Below, in pieces: positions 17,445-24,946 of a DNA stretch of 64,000 nucleotides. The stretch lies in contig RAPG01000001.1 of the NCBI GenBank assembly GCA_005239165.1, forward strand, positions 124,001-188,000, read 5' to 3'. The translations under genes and the position numbers were made by a program. Source of the stretch: Allopusillimonas ginsengisoli. GTDB lineage: Bacteria; Pseudomonadota; Gammaproteobacteria; Burkholderiales; Burkholderiaceae_B. The notes below the pieces were generated by a model, which worked only from the letters and a program-made list of their open reading frames with translations, was not told the DNA's origin and ran no database searches. Within the stretch, counting starts at the first letter, position 1. Each line of letters starts with the position of its first letter.

Positions 17445-18663
17445 ACTTATCCACCCCCAGGAGCGCAACACTGGCCTGGCGCGGCCCGACCTGACTACCT
17501 TCCTCAGCCTCGGTTTTCGCCCCCTTTATATTGCGGGTGTTGTCTGGGCGCTCGTTTCTATCGCAATCTGGATATTCGCGCCACAACTCATCCCTGCGCC
17601 AATGTGGGGCGTTGCATGGCACGCCCACGAGATGCTTTGGGGCTTTATCGTTACGATTGCTCTGGGCTTCTTGCTTACTGCCAGTGCAACCTGGACAGGC
17701 TTTAACCCGCTGAAAGGCGGCCCTCTAGGTGTGATCTGTATTCTTTGGCTGATCGCTCGCATCGCCTATCTGACGGGCGGCAACACGGCCTTCACCGTGG
17801 GCGTGATCAGTGAGTCTGCCTTTTTTCTTATCAGTGCCCTCAGCCTGCTAAGAGTGGTCATCAAAGGCAAAAGTCGTCGCAATTATGGCCTGCCACTACT
17901 GGTGCTAGGTCTGGGCGCGGCCAATGTGTTGTATCTTTTGGCAGCAAAAAATGGCGATTACGTTCTTCTCATCGAGCACTTTAATCAAGGCTTGATAGCC
18001 ATGGCAGTAGTCGCTCTGTTGATTGCACGCCGGGTTATTCCATTTTTCTCCATGCGTATGGTGCCTGAGCTGAAGCTGCCCATGCTGGTTGGCAGCGGCA
18101 AATACCAGTTGGGGTTTGGCGTGGCGGCTATTGTGTTCAGTCTGGCGGGCCTGACATGGGCCATGGCGCTGTCGCTTGCTATTACGGGTTTGATCAGTCT
18201 GTGGCAGCTTGCTCACTGGAAGCCGTTCTCAGTGCTGCACAAGCCTATGTTATGGATTCTGTACCTGGGCTATGCAATGATAGGCATCGGTCTGGTATGT
18301 GCAGCAGCACACATGGCGGGTATTGGTGCCAGTAGCCCGTTGGGCCGAAGCGCAACTCATGTACATATTATCGGCATGGGCGGGTTTTGCATTCTGATTA
18401 TTGGCATGCTTACACGCACGGCGTTGGGCCATCTTGGCAGGCCGCTGGCGCTTGATGCCAGCATGCTGCTCAGTTATTACCTGATGATTGCGGCCGTGGC
18501 GCTGCGTCTGGCAGCTTTGTGGCCATCAGGTGCCACGCTGATGCTGTTGCATGCATCAGCTGCGTGCTGGATCGTATGCATGGGGCTTTATTTGTGGCGG
18601 TTTGTGCCTATGTTGATCCGCCCCCGGCCTGATGCGGTGCTCAAGGCCAAGGCGGCCAAGTAG
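17437..18663 (+). CDS. nnrS: NnrS haem- and copper-containing membrane protein
   Basis: 408 residues, about 12 transmembrane helices. NnrS proteins protect against nitrosative stress and are found in NsrR or NnrR regulons. Seen: the N-terminal FLSLGFRPLYIAGVVWAL and AWHAHEMLWGFIVTIALGFL, with conserved His in the first helices, and HVHIIGMGGFCILIIGML in the C-terminal half. It overlaps the haemoglobin gene by 8 bases and is followed, 31 bases later, by the repressor gene. Confidence 0.95.
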   Translation: MAELIHPQERNTGLARPDLTTFLSLGFRPLYIAGVVWALVSIAIWIFAPQLIPAPMWGVAWHAHEMLWGFIVTIALGFLLTASATWTGFNPLKGGPLGVICILWLIARIAYLTGGNTAFTVGVISESAFFLISALSLLRVVIKGKSRRNYGLPLLVLGLGAANVLYLLAAKNGDYVLLIEHFNQGLIAMAVVALLIARRVIPFFSMRMVPELKLPMLVGSGKYQLGFGVAAIVFSLAGLTWAMALSLAITGLISLWQLAHWKPFSVLHKPMLWILYLGYAMIGIGLVCAAAHMAGIGASSPLGRSATHVHIIGMGGFCILIIGMLTRTALGHLGRPLALDASMLLSYYLMIAAVALRLAALWPSGATLMLLHASAACWIVCMGLYLWRFVPMLIRPRPDAVLKAKAAK

Positions 18664-18694
18664 TGGCAATTATGCAGCTCTCGAAGGTGCCAAT

Positions 18695-19147
18695 ATGCGG
18701 CTGACCACGATGACAGATTATGCGATGCGCCTGCTCATGTATGTGGGCGAGCGCCCTGAACGGCTGTGTACGATTGCCGAGATTGCGCGCGCCTATAGTA
18801 TTTCAGAGCCGCACTTGATGAAAATTACGCATAGGCTGGCGCAACGGGGGTGGCTGGAAACAGTACGGGGCAAGAATGGCGGCATGCGTCTTGCCATGCC
18901 CCCTGATCAGATTAATCTGGGCGCGGTGGTGCGCGATACTGAAAATGATCTTGCACTGGTTGAGTGCTATACGGATGCAAACCAGTGCAGCCTGACTGGG
19001 CGTTGCGGTGTGCGGTCAATTCTCGACGGGGCTTTGGTGGCGTTCTTGCAGCATCTTGATGGGTTTACGCTGGCTGATGTGTTGGTTGCGCCAGCACCGT
19101 TTGAGGTGCCTGTGGTTTTTGAGGCCCGACGTGAGGTTACCAAGTAG
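18695..19147 (+). CDS. nsrR: Rrf2-family nitric-oxide-sensing repressor NsrR
   Basis: 150 residues. The N-terminal winged helix starts MRLTTMTDYAMRLLMYVGE. Three Cys that bind the NO-sensitive Fe-S cluster are at 91, 98 and 104 (ECYTDANQCSLTGRC), the NsrR pattern. The ATG at 18695 is chosen because family members begin MRLT(T)xTDYA; an upstream frame extends into nnrS. Last gene of the haemoglobin-nnrS-nsrR operon, and probably acts on the operator at 16953-16975. Confidence 0.93.
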   Translation: MRLTTMTDYAMRLLMYVGERPERLCTIAEIARAYSISEPHLMKITHRLAQRGWLETVRGKNGGMRLAMPPDQINLGAVVRDTENDLALVECYTDANQCSLTGRCGVRSILDGALVAFLQHLDGFTLADVLVAPAPFEVPVVFEARREVTK

Positions 19148-19701
19148 GACTGCAGCAGTTGGTTTCTTCAATCGCGCCGCGGGCCAGTGCCCTGAGCGCC
19201 AAATCGCGCGGCCCCTGCGGGGCTCCCCGCCCGGCAGGCCCTGTCTCAGGGGACGGGCCCGCGGCGCTTTGCAGATTCTTATTGCTTAGTATGTGGTGAT
19301 CTTCGCTATGCTCAGCGTCAGCGACGAGGCCAGGTTAGTGATCGTGTTGGTGTTGGCGAATCGAGTCGATGTCGGATGATATTTATGGCTGTGTTGCGCA
19401 CTGTTGCACGATCTTTTTCATGAGCACCCCTCTGTCTGACAACAGAAGCGGGTCGGACCCGGAGCGCTTGTACTTAGGCGCAGGTGCAACTTCTTTACTG
19501 GGTAACCGCAAATGGCTTTTTAAAAAGTACGTAGCAGACTAGTTGCGGCAGGTGCCCTATCTTACGATTTACGGGGCACTCGCGCCGCTGGCTTCTGAAG
19601 GCGCGCAACAAGCAAGCTCTGACGCCGCTACTGCGACGCCAGTACTTCGTTAAGCATGAACCTACAAAGCTAACGCAACGGTATATTTTCCGCTCGCTGA
19701 A
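19148..19701. other. Long gene-free interval with a GC-rich structured element
   Basis: No convincing gene is seen. At 19174-19267 a nested hairpin stands out: GCGCCGCGGGCC (19174-19185) pairs with GGCCCGCGGCGC (19256-19267), and CCCTGAG (19190-19196) with CTCAGGG (19245-19251). Smaller GC-rich hairpins lie in the loop. From about 19290 to 19690 the composition is mixed. A 40-codon frame at 19420-19542 has no ribosome-binding site. The interval separates nsrR from the 3' end of serA; it may hold gene remnants or an RNA. Confidence 0.5.
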
Positions 19702-20901
19702 TTAAACGATATCGCAACGCACAGTGATTGGGTGCGCTCTGAGTACCGAGACAACAGTGTCGTCAACATTGCCTTCAACGTCAGAAATTACATAGCCGAT
19801 CTGCCCCTTGGTCTGCAGTTGCTGGCTGAGAATGTTGAGGCCGTGTTCGGCCATCAGGTTGCTGAGCGTGCCCATGGCACCCGGCAGGTTGCGGTGAACG
19901 TGCAGGATACGGGCGGTTCCCATGGCAGGCTGGTATGAGATTTCTGGGAAATTGACAGCACCTTTAGTGGTGCCGCTGAGCAGGTAATGAGAAAGCTTCT
20001 CGGCCACTTCGCGACCGATGTTTTCTTGTGATTCTTGTGTGCTGCCGCCAATATGCGGGGTAAGAATAACGTTGCGCTTGCCAATGAGCGGGCTCTTCAG
20101 CGCTTCGTCGCGGCTTTTGGGTTCAACCGGAAATACGTCGATGGCAGCGCCCGAGAGATGGCCTGACTCTAACGCGTCATTAAGCGCATCAATATCGACC
20201 ACGGTTCCGCGTGAGGCATTGATGAGGATGGCGCCTTTTTTCATGGACGCGATCGCTTCTGCGTCAATGATGTTTTCGGTCGCTTTGCCACCAGGCACAT
20301 GCAGCGTCACCACATCGGCCTGCGCCAGGAATTTTTTCAGTGAGGTTGTGGCGCGGGCATTGCCCAGGGGCAGCTTGGCTTCGACATCATGAAAAATAAC
20401 ACGCATGCCTGCGGTTTCGGCGAGCGTGCCGACCTGCGACCCAATGTTGCCATACCCGATGATGCCCAGGGTTTTGCCGCGCGCTTCAAATGCACCGTCT
20501 GCTGTTTTATCCCAGAAGCCCTGATGTACGCGGTTGTTTTTCTCGGGGATGCGACGCAACAGCAAAATGGCTTCACCCAGCACCAATTCGGCGACCGAGC
20601 GAGTATTGGAAAAAGGCGCATTGAAAACCGGCACGCCACGCAACATGGCGGATTCGAGGTCGACCTGATTGGTCCCGATGCAGAAACACCCTACAACACG
20701 CAAGTCGGCGGCTTCGGCGAGCACAGTGGCATCCAGCTGCGTGCGGGAACGTATGCCCAACACATGTGCGCCACGAACGGCTTCACGCAATTGGTCGGGA
20801 GACAGTGCAGAGGCATGCGTTACGACGTCGTCAAAACCGGCGGCATTGAAGACTTCTTTGGCGCTGGGGTGGATGTTTTCAAACAGGACAATACGAGTCA
20901 T
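19702..20901 (-). CDS. serA: D-3-phosphoglycerate dehydrogenase
   Basis: 399 residues from the ATG at 20899-20901 (MTRIVLFENIHPSAKEVF); a second in-frame ATG at 20922 adds 7 residues. It oxidises 3-phosphoglycerate to 3-phosphohydroxypyruvate with NAD+, the first step of serine synthesis. Seen: the NAD-binding glycine motif GIIGYGNIGSQVGTLAE, the catalytic Arg/Glu/His set (INASRGTVVDID; TPHIGGSTQESQENIG), and a C-terminal ACT domain (HVHRNLPGAMGTLSNLMAEH) typical of the serine-inhibited E. coli-type enzyme. Monocistronic, reading left. Confidence 0.96.
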   Translation of the reverse strand: MTRIVLFENIHPSAKEVFNAAGFDDVVTHASALSPDQLREAVRGAHVLGIRSRTQLDATVLAEAADLRVVGCFCIGTNQVDLESAMLRGVPVFNAPFSNTRSVAELVLGEAILLLRRIPEKNNRVHQGFWDKTADGAFEARGKTLGIIGYGNIGSQVGTLAETAGMRVIFHDVEAKLPLGNARATTSLKKFLAQADVVTLHVPGGKATENIIDAEAIASMKKGAILINASRGTVVDIDALNDALESGHLSGAAIDVFPVEPKSRDEALKSPLIGKRNVILTPHIGGSTQESQENIGREVAEKLSHYLLSGTTKGAVNFPEISYQPAMGTARILHVHRNLPGAMGTLSNLMAEHGLNILSQQLQTKGQIGYVISDVEGNVDDTVVSVLRAHPITVRCDIV

Positions 20902-21152
20902 TGATGGATCCAGGCTAGTCAAAACGAAAAACGTTTATTGTGGACTATTTTAGGCCTGAATGCTTGTGAGGCCATTATTGAATAAGGGTTTATAAATAGC
21001 TGTCGGATATATAGGGCTGGTCAAGCTATCCAGAAACGAATTTAAGGTCAATGTGGTCGCGTTTACGCTCTAGAAGCGTACTTCTTTCTGGTTTTAGCCT
21101 GTTTGGCTGTTTTGGGCGTTTTAACCAGCTTTTCGTTTGACCGCTTTGTCGC

Positions 21153-21569
21153 TTACCGATGCACGTTCACAATGGTCGCTTGCATGGCGGCAATCACTTT
21201 CACGGTTGCGCCAGAATACGCATGCACTTCTCCAGCACAAACAGTGAGCAGCTTGCCTGCACTGATGACTTTACCAATGGCGACAAACCGATCGCCGATG
21301 GCGGGCCGCATGAAATTTATTTTGAATTCGGCAGTAACCACCTCATAGCCGTGCGGGGCCATAGTCAATGCAGCATACCCGCAGGCGCTGTCGACCACAC
21401 TGGTAATCGCACCCGCATGAACGTAACCATGTTGCTGCGAAAGCCCCTTCGAAAAGGGCAACGCAATCTGCACCTCACCCTCTTCGACCAGAGCAAGCTG
21501 CGCACCAAGCGTGGACATCAGGCCCTGAGCATCAAAACTGGCGGATATACGGTCGTGGACGTCGCTCAT
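21153..21569 (-). CDS. PaaI-family hotdog thioesterase
   Basis: 138 residues. Hotdog-fold acyl-CoA thioesterase. The signature helix is HGYVHAGAITSVVDSACGYA, and the strand EFKINFMRPAIGDRFVAIGK is typical of the PaaI/YbgC-like group. The substrate cannot be told. The TAA stop is followed in the same frame by 29 sense codons (to 21063) that are rich in Lys and Arg; see findings. A short open stretch ending at 21588 lies just upstream on the same strand. Confidence 0.88.
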   Translation of the reverse strand: MSDVHDRISASFDAQGLMSTLGAQLALVEEGEVQIALPFSKGLSQQHGYVHAGAITSVVDSACGYAALTMAPHGYEVVTAEFKINFMRPAIGDRFVAIGKVISAGKLLTVCAGEVHAYSGATVKVIAAMQATIVNVHR

Positions 21570-21859
21570 GACAGGAAAGCCTTTTGATCAGAAAGTTGTT
21601 TTTTTTGGTAGCCAGCCGACTTTGAGGCCGAAGATATTTGCAGCGCCAAGCGCATCAGGTGCGTGATGGCCGTCATAAGCGGCAATGCTATGCGAAGGCG
21701 ATAACCATCATACCTTGCCTTCCGCTAGCGTCGCCCGCACTTAGCGACAGTGAGAAGAAGCGCCTTAGTGCTTCGTCATAAAGCCGCTGCACAATATCGT
21801 CTCAATGGTGCACGTAGCATGGGTGATCAGCGCAACCACCACTCCACGGCTGGCAATAA

Positions 21860-22084
21860 CTAACCTACACGGCTGTCACGATGCGCGACCATTCTTTTGT
21901 ACAAATTGGTGATATTCGTACTGCCAGTTTTCACAAAGCAAAAAGGCAAAACACCATGAACGATGGCAGCCACACCACTACCCAGCATGGTCAGCGCGAA
22001 AGAAAACGACACCTTCATGTGTTGCAGGTAGGATTCACCGACAGAGCTCGGGTGTTTGGTAAAAAGCTGGGAGAAATTTTTCAT
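21860..22084 (-). CDS. DUF6356 family small membrane protein
   Basis: 74 residues. N-terminal FTKHPSSVGESYLQHMKVSF, then one long hydrophobic segment (SFALTMLGSGVAAIVHGVLP FCFV, split here by a space) and a basic C-terminal tail. The HPxSVGExYLQH start and the GVAAIVHGxLPF segment are what I recall of the DUF6356 family in alpha- and betaproteobacteria. No function is known. It stands alone between the thioesterase and the left edge of the decayed island. Confidence 0.75.
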   Translation of the reverse strand: MKNFSQLFTKHPSSVGESYLQHMKVSFSFALTMLGSGVAAIVHGVLPFCFVKTGSTNITNLYKRMVAHRDSRVG

Positions 22085-22231
22085 GAGTTTTATAACAGCG
22101 TCTTAAATGGCAATATCACTATTTTAATTCTTTAAGCTTAAAAAATTATTGCTTTATTTACACGCAAAACCCTTGTTTGTAGAAATTAATTCCCTGCAAG
22201 TGGCGAAGAGCGAGAAATTTACGCGACGTAA

Positions 22232-22483
22232 TTACATGAACGGCCGAAAAGTATGGAAGGGCTGATGGTGGCTGTGCACCTTCTTGAAGCCCGCATCAAA
22301 GTTTACGAAGTTATGAAGCAAGTTCAGCAACCGCGTCTTGTCGCACATCTGTACCAAGGGGCGATCCAGCAAGGCGTCGACTGTTGCCGCAGCTGATGGT
22401 TGCTCTCCGTTCCACTGCACGAAGAACTGTTCCGGCGTGCTGGCGACGCCGTAGTGCAGGCCCTGCGCATCATTCCTGGGCAC
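22232..22483 (-). pseudogene. HsdR fragment (type I restriction endonuclease, internal piece)
   Basis: About 80 codons on the minus strand resemble an internal part of a type I restriction HsdR subunit: YGVASTPEQFFVQWNG and LVQMCDKTRLLNLLHNFVNF, then DAGFKKV, the segment that normally precedes the helicase domain. No start, nuclease domain or helicase motifs are present. It is joined on its upstream side to a YhcG fragment in another frame, so this is a rearrangement remnant. It differs from the HsdR N-terminal piece at 24.5 kb, which belongs to another subtype. Confidence 0.7.
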
Positions 22484-22486
22484 CCT

Positions 22487-22575
22487 TGCTCATGGAGTTG
22501 CCCAGCTCTCGTTCGATCTGCATCACCAGCACGTTGCGCGACCAGTTGTGCTCGATAGCCTTGGCCGCATACCAC
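22487..22575 (-). pseudogene. YhcG/DUF1016 nuclease fragment
   Basis: Read leftwards from about 22575 the frame gives WYAAKAIEHNWSRNVLVMQI followed by ERELGNSM and a stop near 22487. The EHxWSRNVLVxQIE segment is the hallmark of the DUF1016 (YhcG) PD-(D/E)XK nuclease N-terminal domain. Only about 30 codons remain, with no start and no nuclease domain. It abuts the HsdR fragment in a different frame. Confidence 0.65.
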
Positions 22576-22641
22576 TTACGAGTTTGCGTACCTGTTAAAT
22601 CTGATCGGAAGGAAGAGACGTATGAGTCTTCATGAAAAAGT

Positions 22642-22665
22642 GGGTAATTAAATTAAAAATTACCC
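22642..22665. promoter_or_regulatory. Palindrome GGGTAATT-N8-AATTACCC
   Basis: A perfect 8-bp inverted repeat (22642-22649 and 22658-22665) with an AT-rich 8-bp spacer. A weaker copy lies at 26180-26199, and related GGGGTA/TACCCC elements occur upstream of the Fic gene. Its form suggests a dimeric DNA-binding protein. Confidence 0.5.
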
Positions 22666-22748
22666 CATTTATTCATTGAGTACCCGATTCTCAGTTTCCC
22701 ATCCTTGGCGAAGGCAAACGACAATGGAACCGCACACAAAGGGGCAAC
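22658..22748. repeat. Diverged 90-bp direct repeat, left copy
   Basis: About 91 bp roughly three-quarters identical by eye to 26193-26283, in the same orientation. Shared blocks include AATTACCCC at the left end, AGGCAAACG in the middle and AAGGGGCAAC at the right end. The two copies lie 3.5 kb apart inside the decayed island, each next to a GGTAAT/ATTACC palindrome. Confidence 0.6.
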
Positions 22749-22930
22749 AAGCCCCTCAGATCAGACGTTGAATGGAAAATTGCTTGATAAACCATTGATA
22801 AATAAAAAGTTACCTGAAGCACTATCGATTTGTACTCGTTTATGTACTCAGATTAAGTGTCGCTGCCCTTATGCAGGTAGCTATGCACTGATCGTGCGAT
22901 CGTCTATGAGCATCCGTATGCAAAATTGCA

Positions 22931-22958
22931 TAAAAATCGCATAGAACCAATTCTATGC
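22931..22958 (-). terminator. Intrinsic terminator of the AlbA_2-type gene
   Basis: GCATAGAA (22939-22946) and TTCTATGC (22951-22958) form a perfect hairpin with a 4-base loop. On the minus strand it is followed by GATTTTT, directly after the stop of the gene ending at 22964. Confidence 0.7.
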
Positions 22959-22963
22959 GCAAA

Positions 22964-23674
22964 TCAATGCTCACGCGCATTGATATATTCATAGCGGGTC
23001 CAGCGGCGCTCACCCACTTGCTGCAGATCCGGATGCTCCACCTGGAGTTCCTGCATCAGCCGCCTCACCTGACTACGATCATAGTGCGTGATCTGCCGGA
23101 TTTCCTGGTTGCTCAAACCGGGATCGCCCCGCTTGGCACGCTCCATCAGGATGCTGAGCACACGAACCTTGGCCGCGTCCCAATCGATACGACGACGTTT
23201 TTCGCCCTGCCCATCGCCCGTCAATCGGCGATACAGCGCCGGTGACAGACACCAATAAGCCCCCCTGCCCGTGCCCCCATGCTCGACATAGCCATTGGAC
23301 TCCATGCCGGACAAACGTTCCCGGATTTCGGCTTCACTACGCTGGCACAAAACTGCAGCCGCTGCGGTATCTACCTCGGGATGCTGGCGCAAGTGGCCCA
23401 ACAATAGCAGTTCATCCACGCCCAGAATATGGTCTTTCTCCGCTTCTTCGGCGACAAAAAGGCGCATGGCAGCATCGAACTCCCGCTGGGCAAAACTGAC
23501 CAGTACAGAATCACCATTAGCCATGCACACGGCCATCTGTACCAAGGTCTTCACAGCCTTGTCTCGGCTTTGCGTATCCCGTTGTTTGAAGTCGAGATCC
23601 TGGTCTTCCATGTCATCCGCAACGTACAGCTCCAACTCTGGCAGTAACGCTTCTATCTGGGCTACAGAACGCAT
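22964..23674 (-). CDS. AlbA_2-type ATP-binding regulator, internally deleted
   Basis: 236 residues from the ATG at 23674 (MRSVAQIEALLPELELYVAD), with GAGGA ten bases upstream. Residues about 1-50 match the start of an AlbA_2 (Schlafen-like) domain (DLDFKQRDTQSRDKAVKTLV, then MAVCMANG). The protein then jumps to what is, in full-length relatives of roughly 550-600 residues, the C-terminal part: SFAQREFDAAMRLFVAEEAE, two winged-helix segments (VLCQRSEAEIRERLSGME; GLSNQEIRQITHYDRSQVRR) and the end. The rest of AlbA_2 and the HATPase domain are missing, yet the frame is kept. Full length is from memory of the family. The product may be inert or may act as a DNA-binding fragment. Confidence 0.65.
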   Translation of the reverse strand: MRSVAQIEALLPELELYVADDMEDQDLDFKQRDTQSRDKAVKTLVQMAVCMANGDSVLVSFAQREFDAAMRLFVAEEAEKDHILGVDELLLLGHLRQHPEVDTAAAAVLCQRSEAEIRERLSGMESNGYVEHGGTGRGAYWCLSPALYRRLTGDGQGEKRRRIDWDAAKVRVLSILMERAKRGDPGLSNQEIRQITHYDRSQVRRLMQELQVEHPDLQQVGERRWTRYEYINAREH

Positions 23675-24189
23675 GAATGGGTCCTCATCAATGGATATTT
23701 TGCGTCGGCAGCCATGGTCGCGTCCATCTCTGCATACTGTCGACATTGAGAGAGCAAGCGGGCGCATTGCGCCATATCAGTGGTGCCAACGTGTCGATAT
23801 GATGGCTGCTTCGTATGCGCAGCGTGTTAAACACAAAGGCAACAACCTGTTGACTCTGTCGCAGAGTGCAGCCTGCCATCTGTCTCATGGTGAATTCCCC
23901 CCGGAATTTAAGCCACTTACCAGCCTTCACGCGGCTGCAAAACTTAAACAGCACCTTTGGTCGCAGCGGCAGCCTCAATGACGCCCCCGCTCACGCCAGC
24001 AACAATGCGGGCGAATACCGAATCCTATTGCGTGCGGCAGACATGATGATGGCCGCCCTACACTGACCGGGCAATTGCCAAGACCGATGGGCTTTGTACA
24101 TCGGCAACCCCAACAGCGCAGGTTCCTGCGAGCGCTGGCCCGACAGGGTGGAGCCACCCCAGGTATGCCCAGGCTCCGACCGCATACGC
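23675..24189. other. Unassigned interval inside the decayed island
   Basis: No gene is recognised. Frames open on both strands (for example minus 23688-23978 and minus 23991-24293) have no ribosome-binding site and no family resemblance that I can name. The stretch separates the AlbA_2-type gene from the integrase fragment and is probably a patchwork of broken mobile-element DNA. Confidence 0.4.
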
Positions 24190-24513
24190 GAGGCCGGTTT
24201 CCGGCAGATGAAGGCTTCGTCGCTCAAGGGCAAGCACGTCCAAACGCTGCTGGATCGCTGGCAGGGCGAAGGTTTGTCATCTGGCACCATCAAGAACCGG
24301 CTGTCTCACCTGCGCTGGTGGGCCGAGAAAGTGGGCAAGTCTGGCATCTTGCCGGCGGACAACACGCAGCTTGGCGTAGCTGAGCGCCGCTATGTGACCA
24401 ATATCAGCAAGGCCCGGGCACTGGGTATAGGTCTTGAACAGGTCACCGACGCTCACGTACGCATGAGCCTTCAACTACAGGCCGCCTTCGGGTTGCGTCG
24501 GGAGGAAGCGATC
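24190..24513 (+). pseudogene. Phage-type integrase fragment (N-terminal and core-start domains)
   Basis: About 108 codons, REAGFRQMKASSLKGKHVQT to FGLRREEAI, match the phage-integrase N-terminal domain and the beginning of an Integrase_1-type catalytic domain, up to the first catalytic Arg (LRREE). The rest of the catalytic domain, including the Tyr, is absent. At about 24510 the sequence passes into the antisense strand of an HsdR gene. The upstream side is also degenerate. A recombination junction, not a working gene. Confidence 0.7.
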
Positions 24514-24816
24514 ACCCCCCAGCTGGTTCTGGATGTTGTAGCAGTATTGCTTGGCCTGCTCGCGGCCAATGGCGGCATCGCGGCTGGTCTTCTTGGCCTC
24601 GATCACTGCCACGGGTTTGCGGTCTTTGCCGAGCAGGACGTAGTCGCTGAACTGGTGGCCCTCGTAGGGCGTGCGCGGCTCGGCCACGCCCACTGGCAAG
24701 GCGGTGAGGATGTCGAATTCCTCGACAACCTGGGTAGGGTCTTTGACGTTCCAGCCTGATGACGCGAGTTGCTGGTCAATCAAGTCGGCTCGTGTCTGTA
24801 CCTCGAATTTAGACAT
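24475..24816 (-). pseudogene. HsdR N-terminal fragment (type I restriction endonuclease)
   Basis: 113 codons beginning MSKFEVQTRADLIDQQLASS, the standard N-terminus of an EcoKI/EcoEI-class HsdR. The nuclease core is present (FSDYVLLGKDRKPVAVIEAKK, the PD-(D/E)xK pattern). True similarity ends at YCYNIQNQLGG (near 24516), where the gene is fused to the integrase fragment, and the frame stops at 24475. The helicase domains are lost. The start overlaps a small ORF that is itself coupled to the Fic gene. Confidence 0.75.
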
Positions 24817-24946
24817 GCCTAGCCTCCCTGGCGATGCGGAAGCGTTGGCTACCTGCGGCCATTTCCTCGGTCTGGAACGCGGGCACGTTACCGCAAGTGT
24901 GATCGTCGCGGATGTCGAGGCTGAAAATACTTTTTCTAGTCTTCAT
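24809..24946 (-). CDS. Hypothetical 45-residue protein coupled to the Fic gene
   Basis: The ATG at 24944-24946 overlaps the Fic stop (ATGA). The frame runs 45 codons (MKTRKSIFSLDIRDDHTCGN ... FRIAREARHV) and ends inside the first codons of the HsdR fragment, so fic, this ORF and hsdR form an overlapping chain. No family is recognised and no membrane segment is seen. The overlap at both ends is the main support; it could be a chance frame. Confidence 0.4.
   Translation of the reverse strand: MKTRKSIFSLDIRDDHTCGNVPAFQTEEMAAGSQRFRIAREARHV

Noticed and set aside
19420..19542. 40-codon ORF starting MSTPLSDNRSG
   Set aside because: No ribosome-binding site and no recognised similarity; isolated in a gene-free interval.
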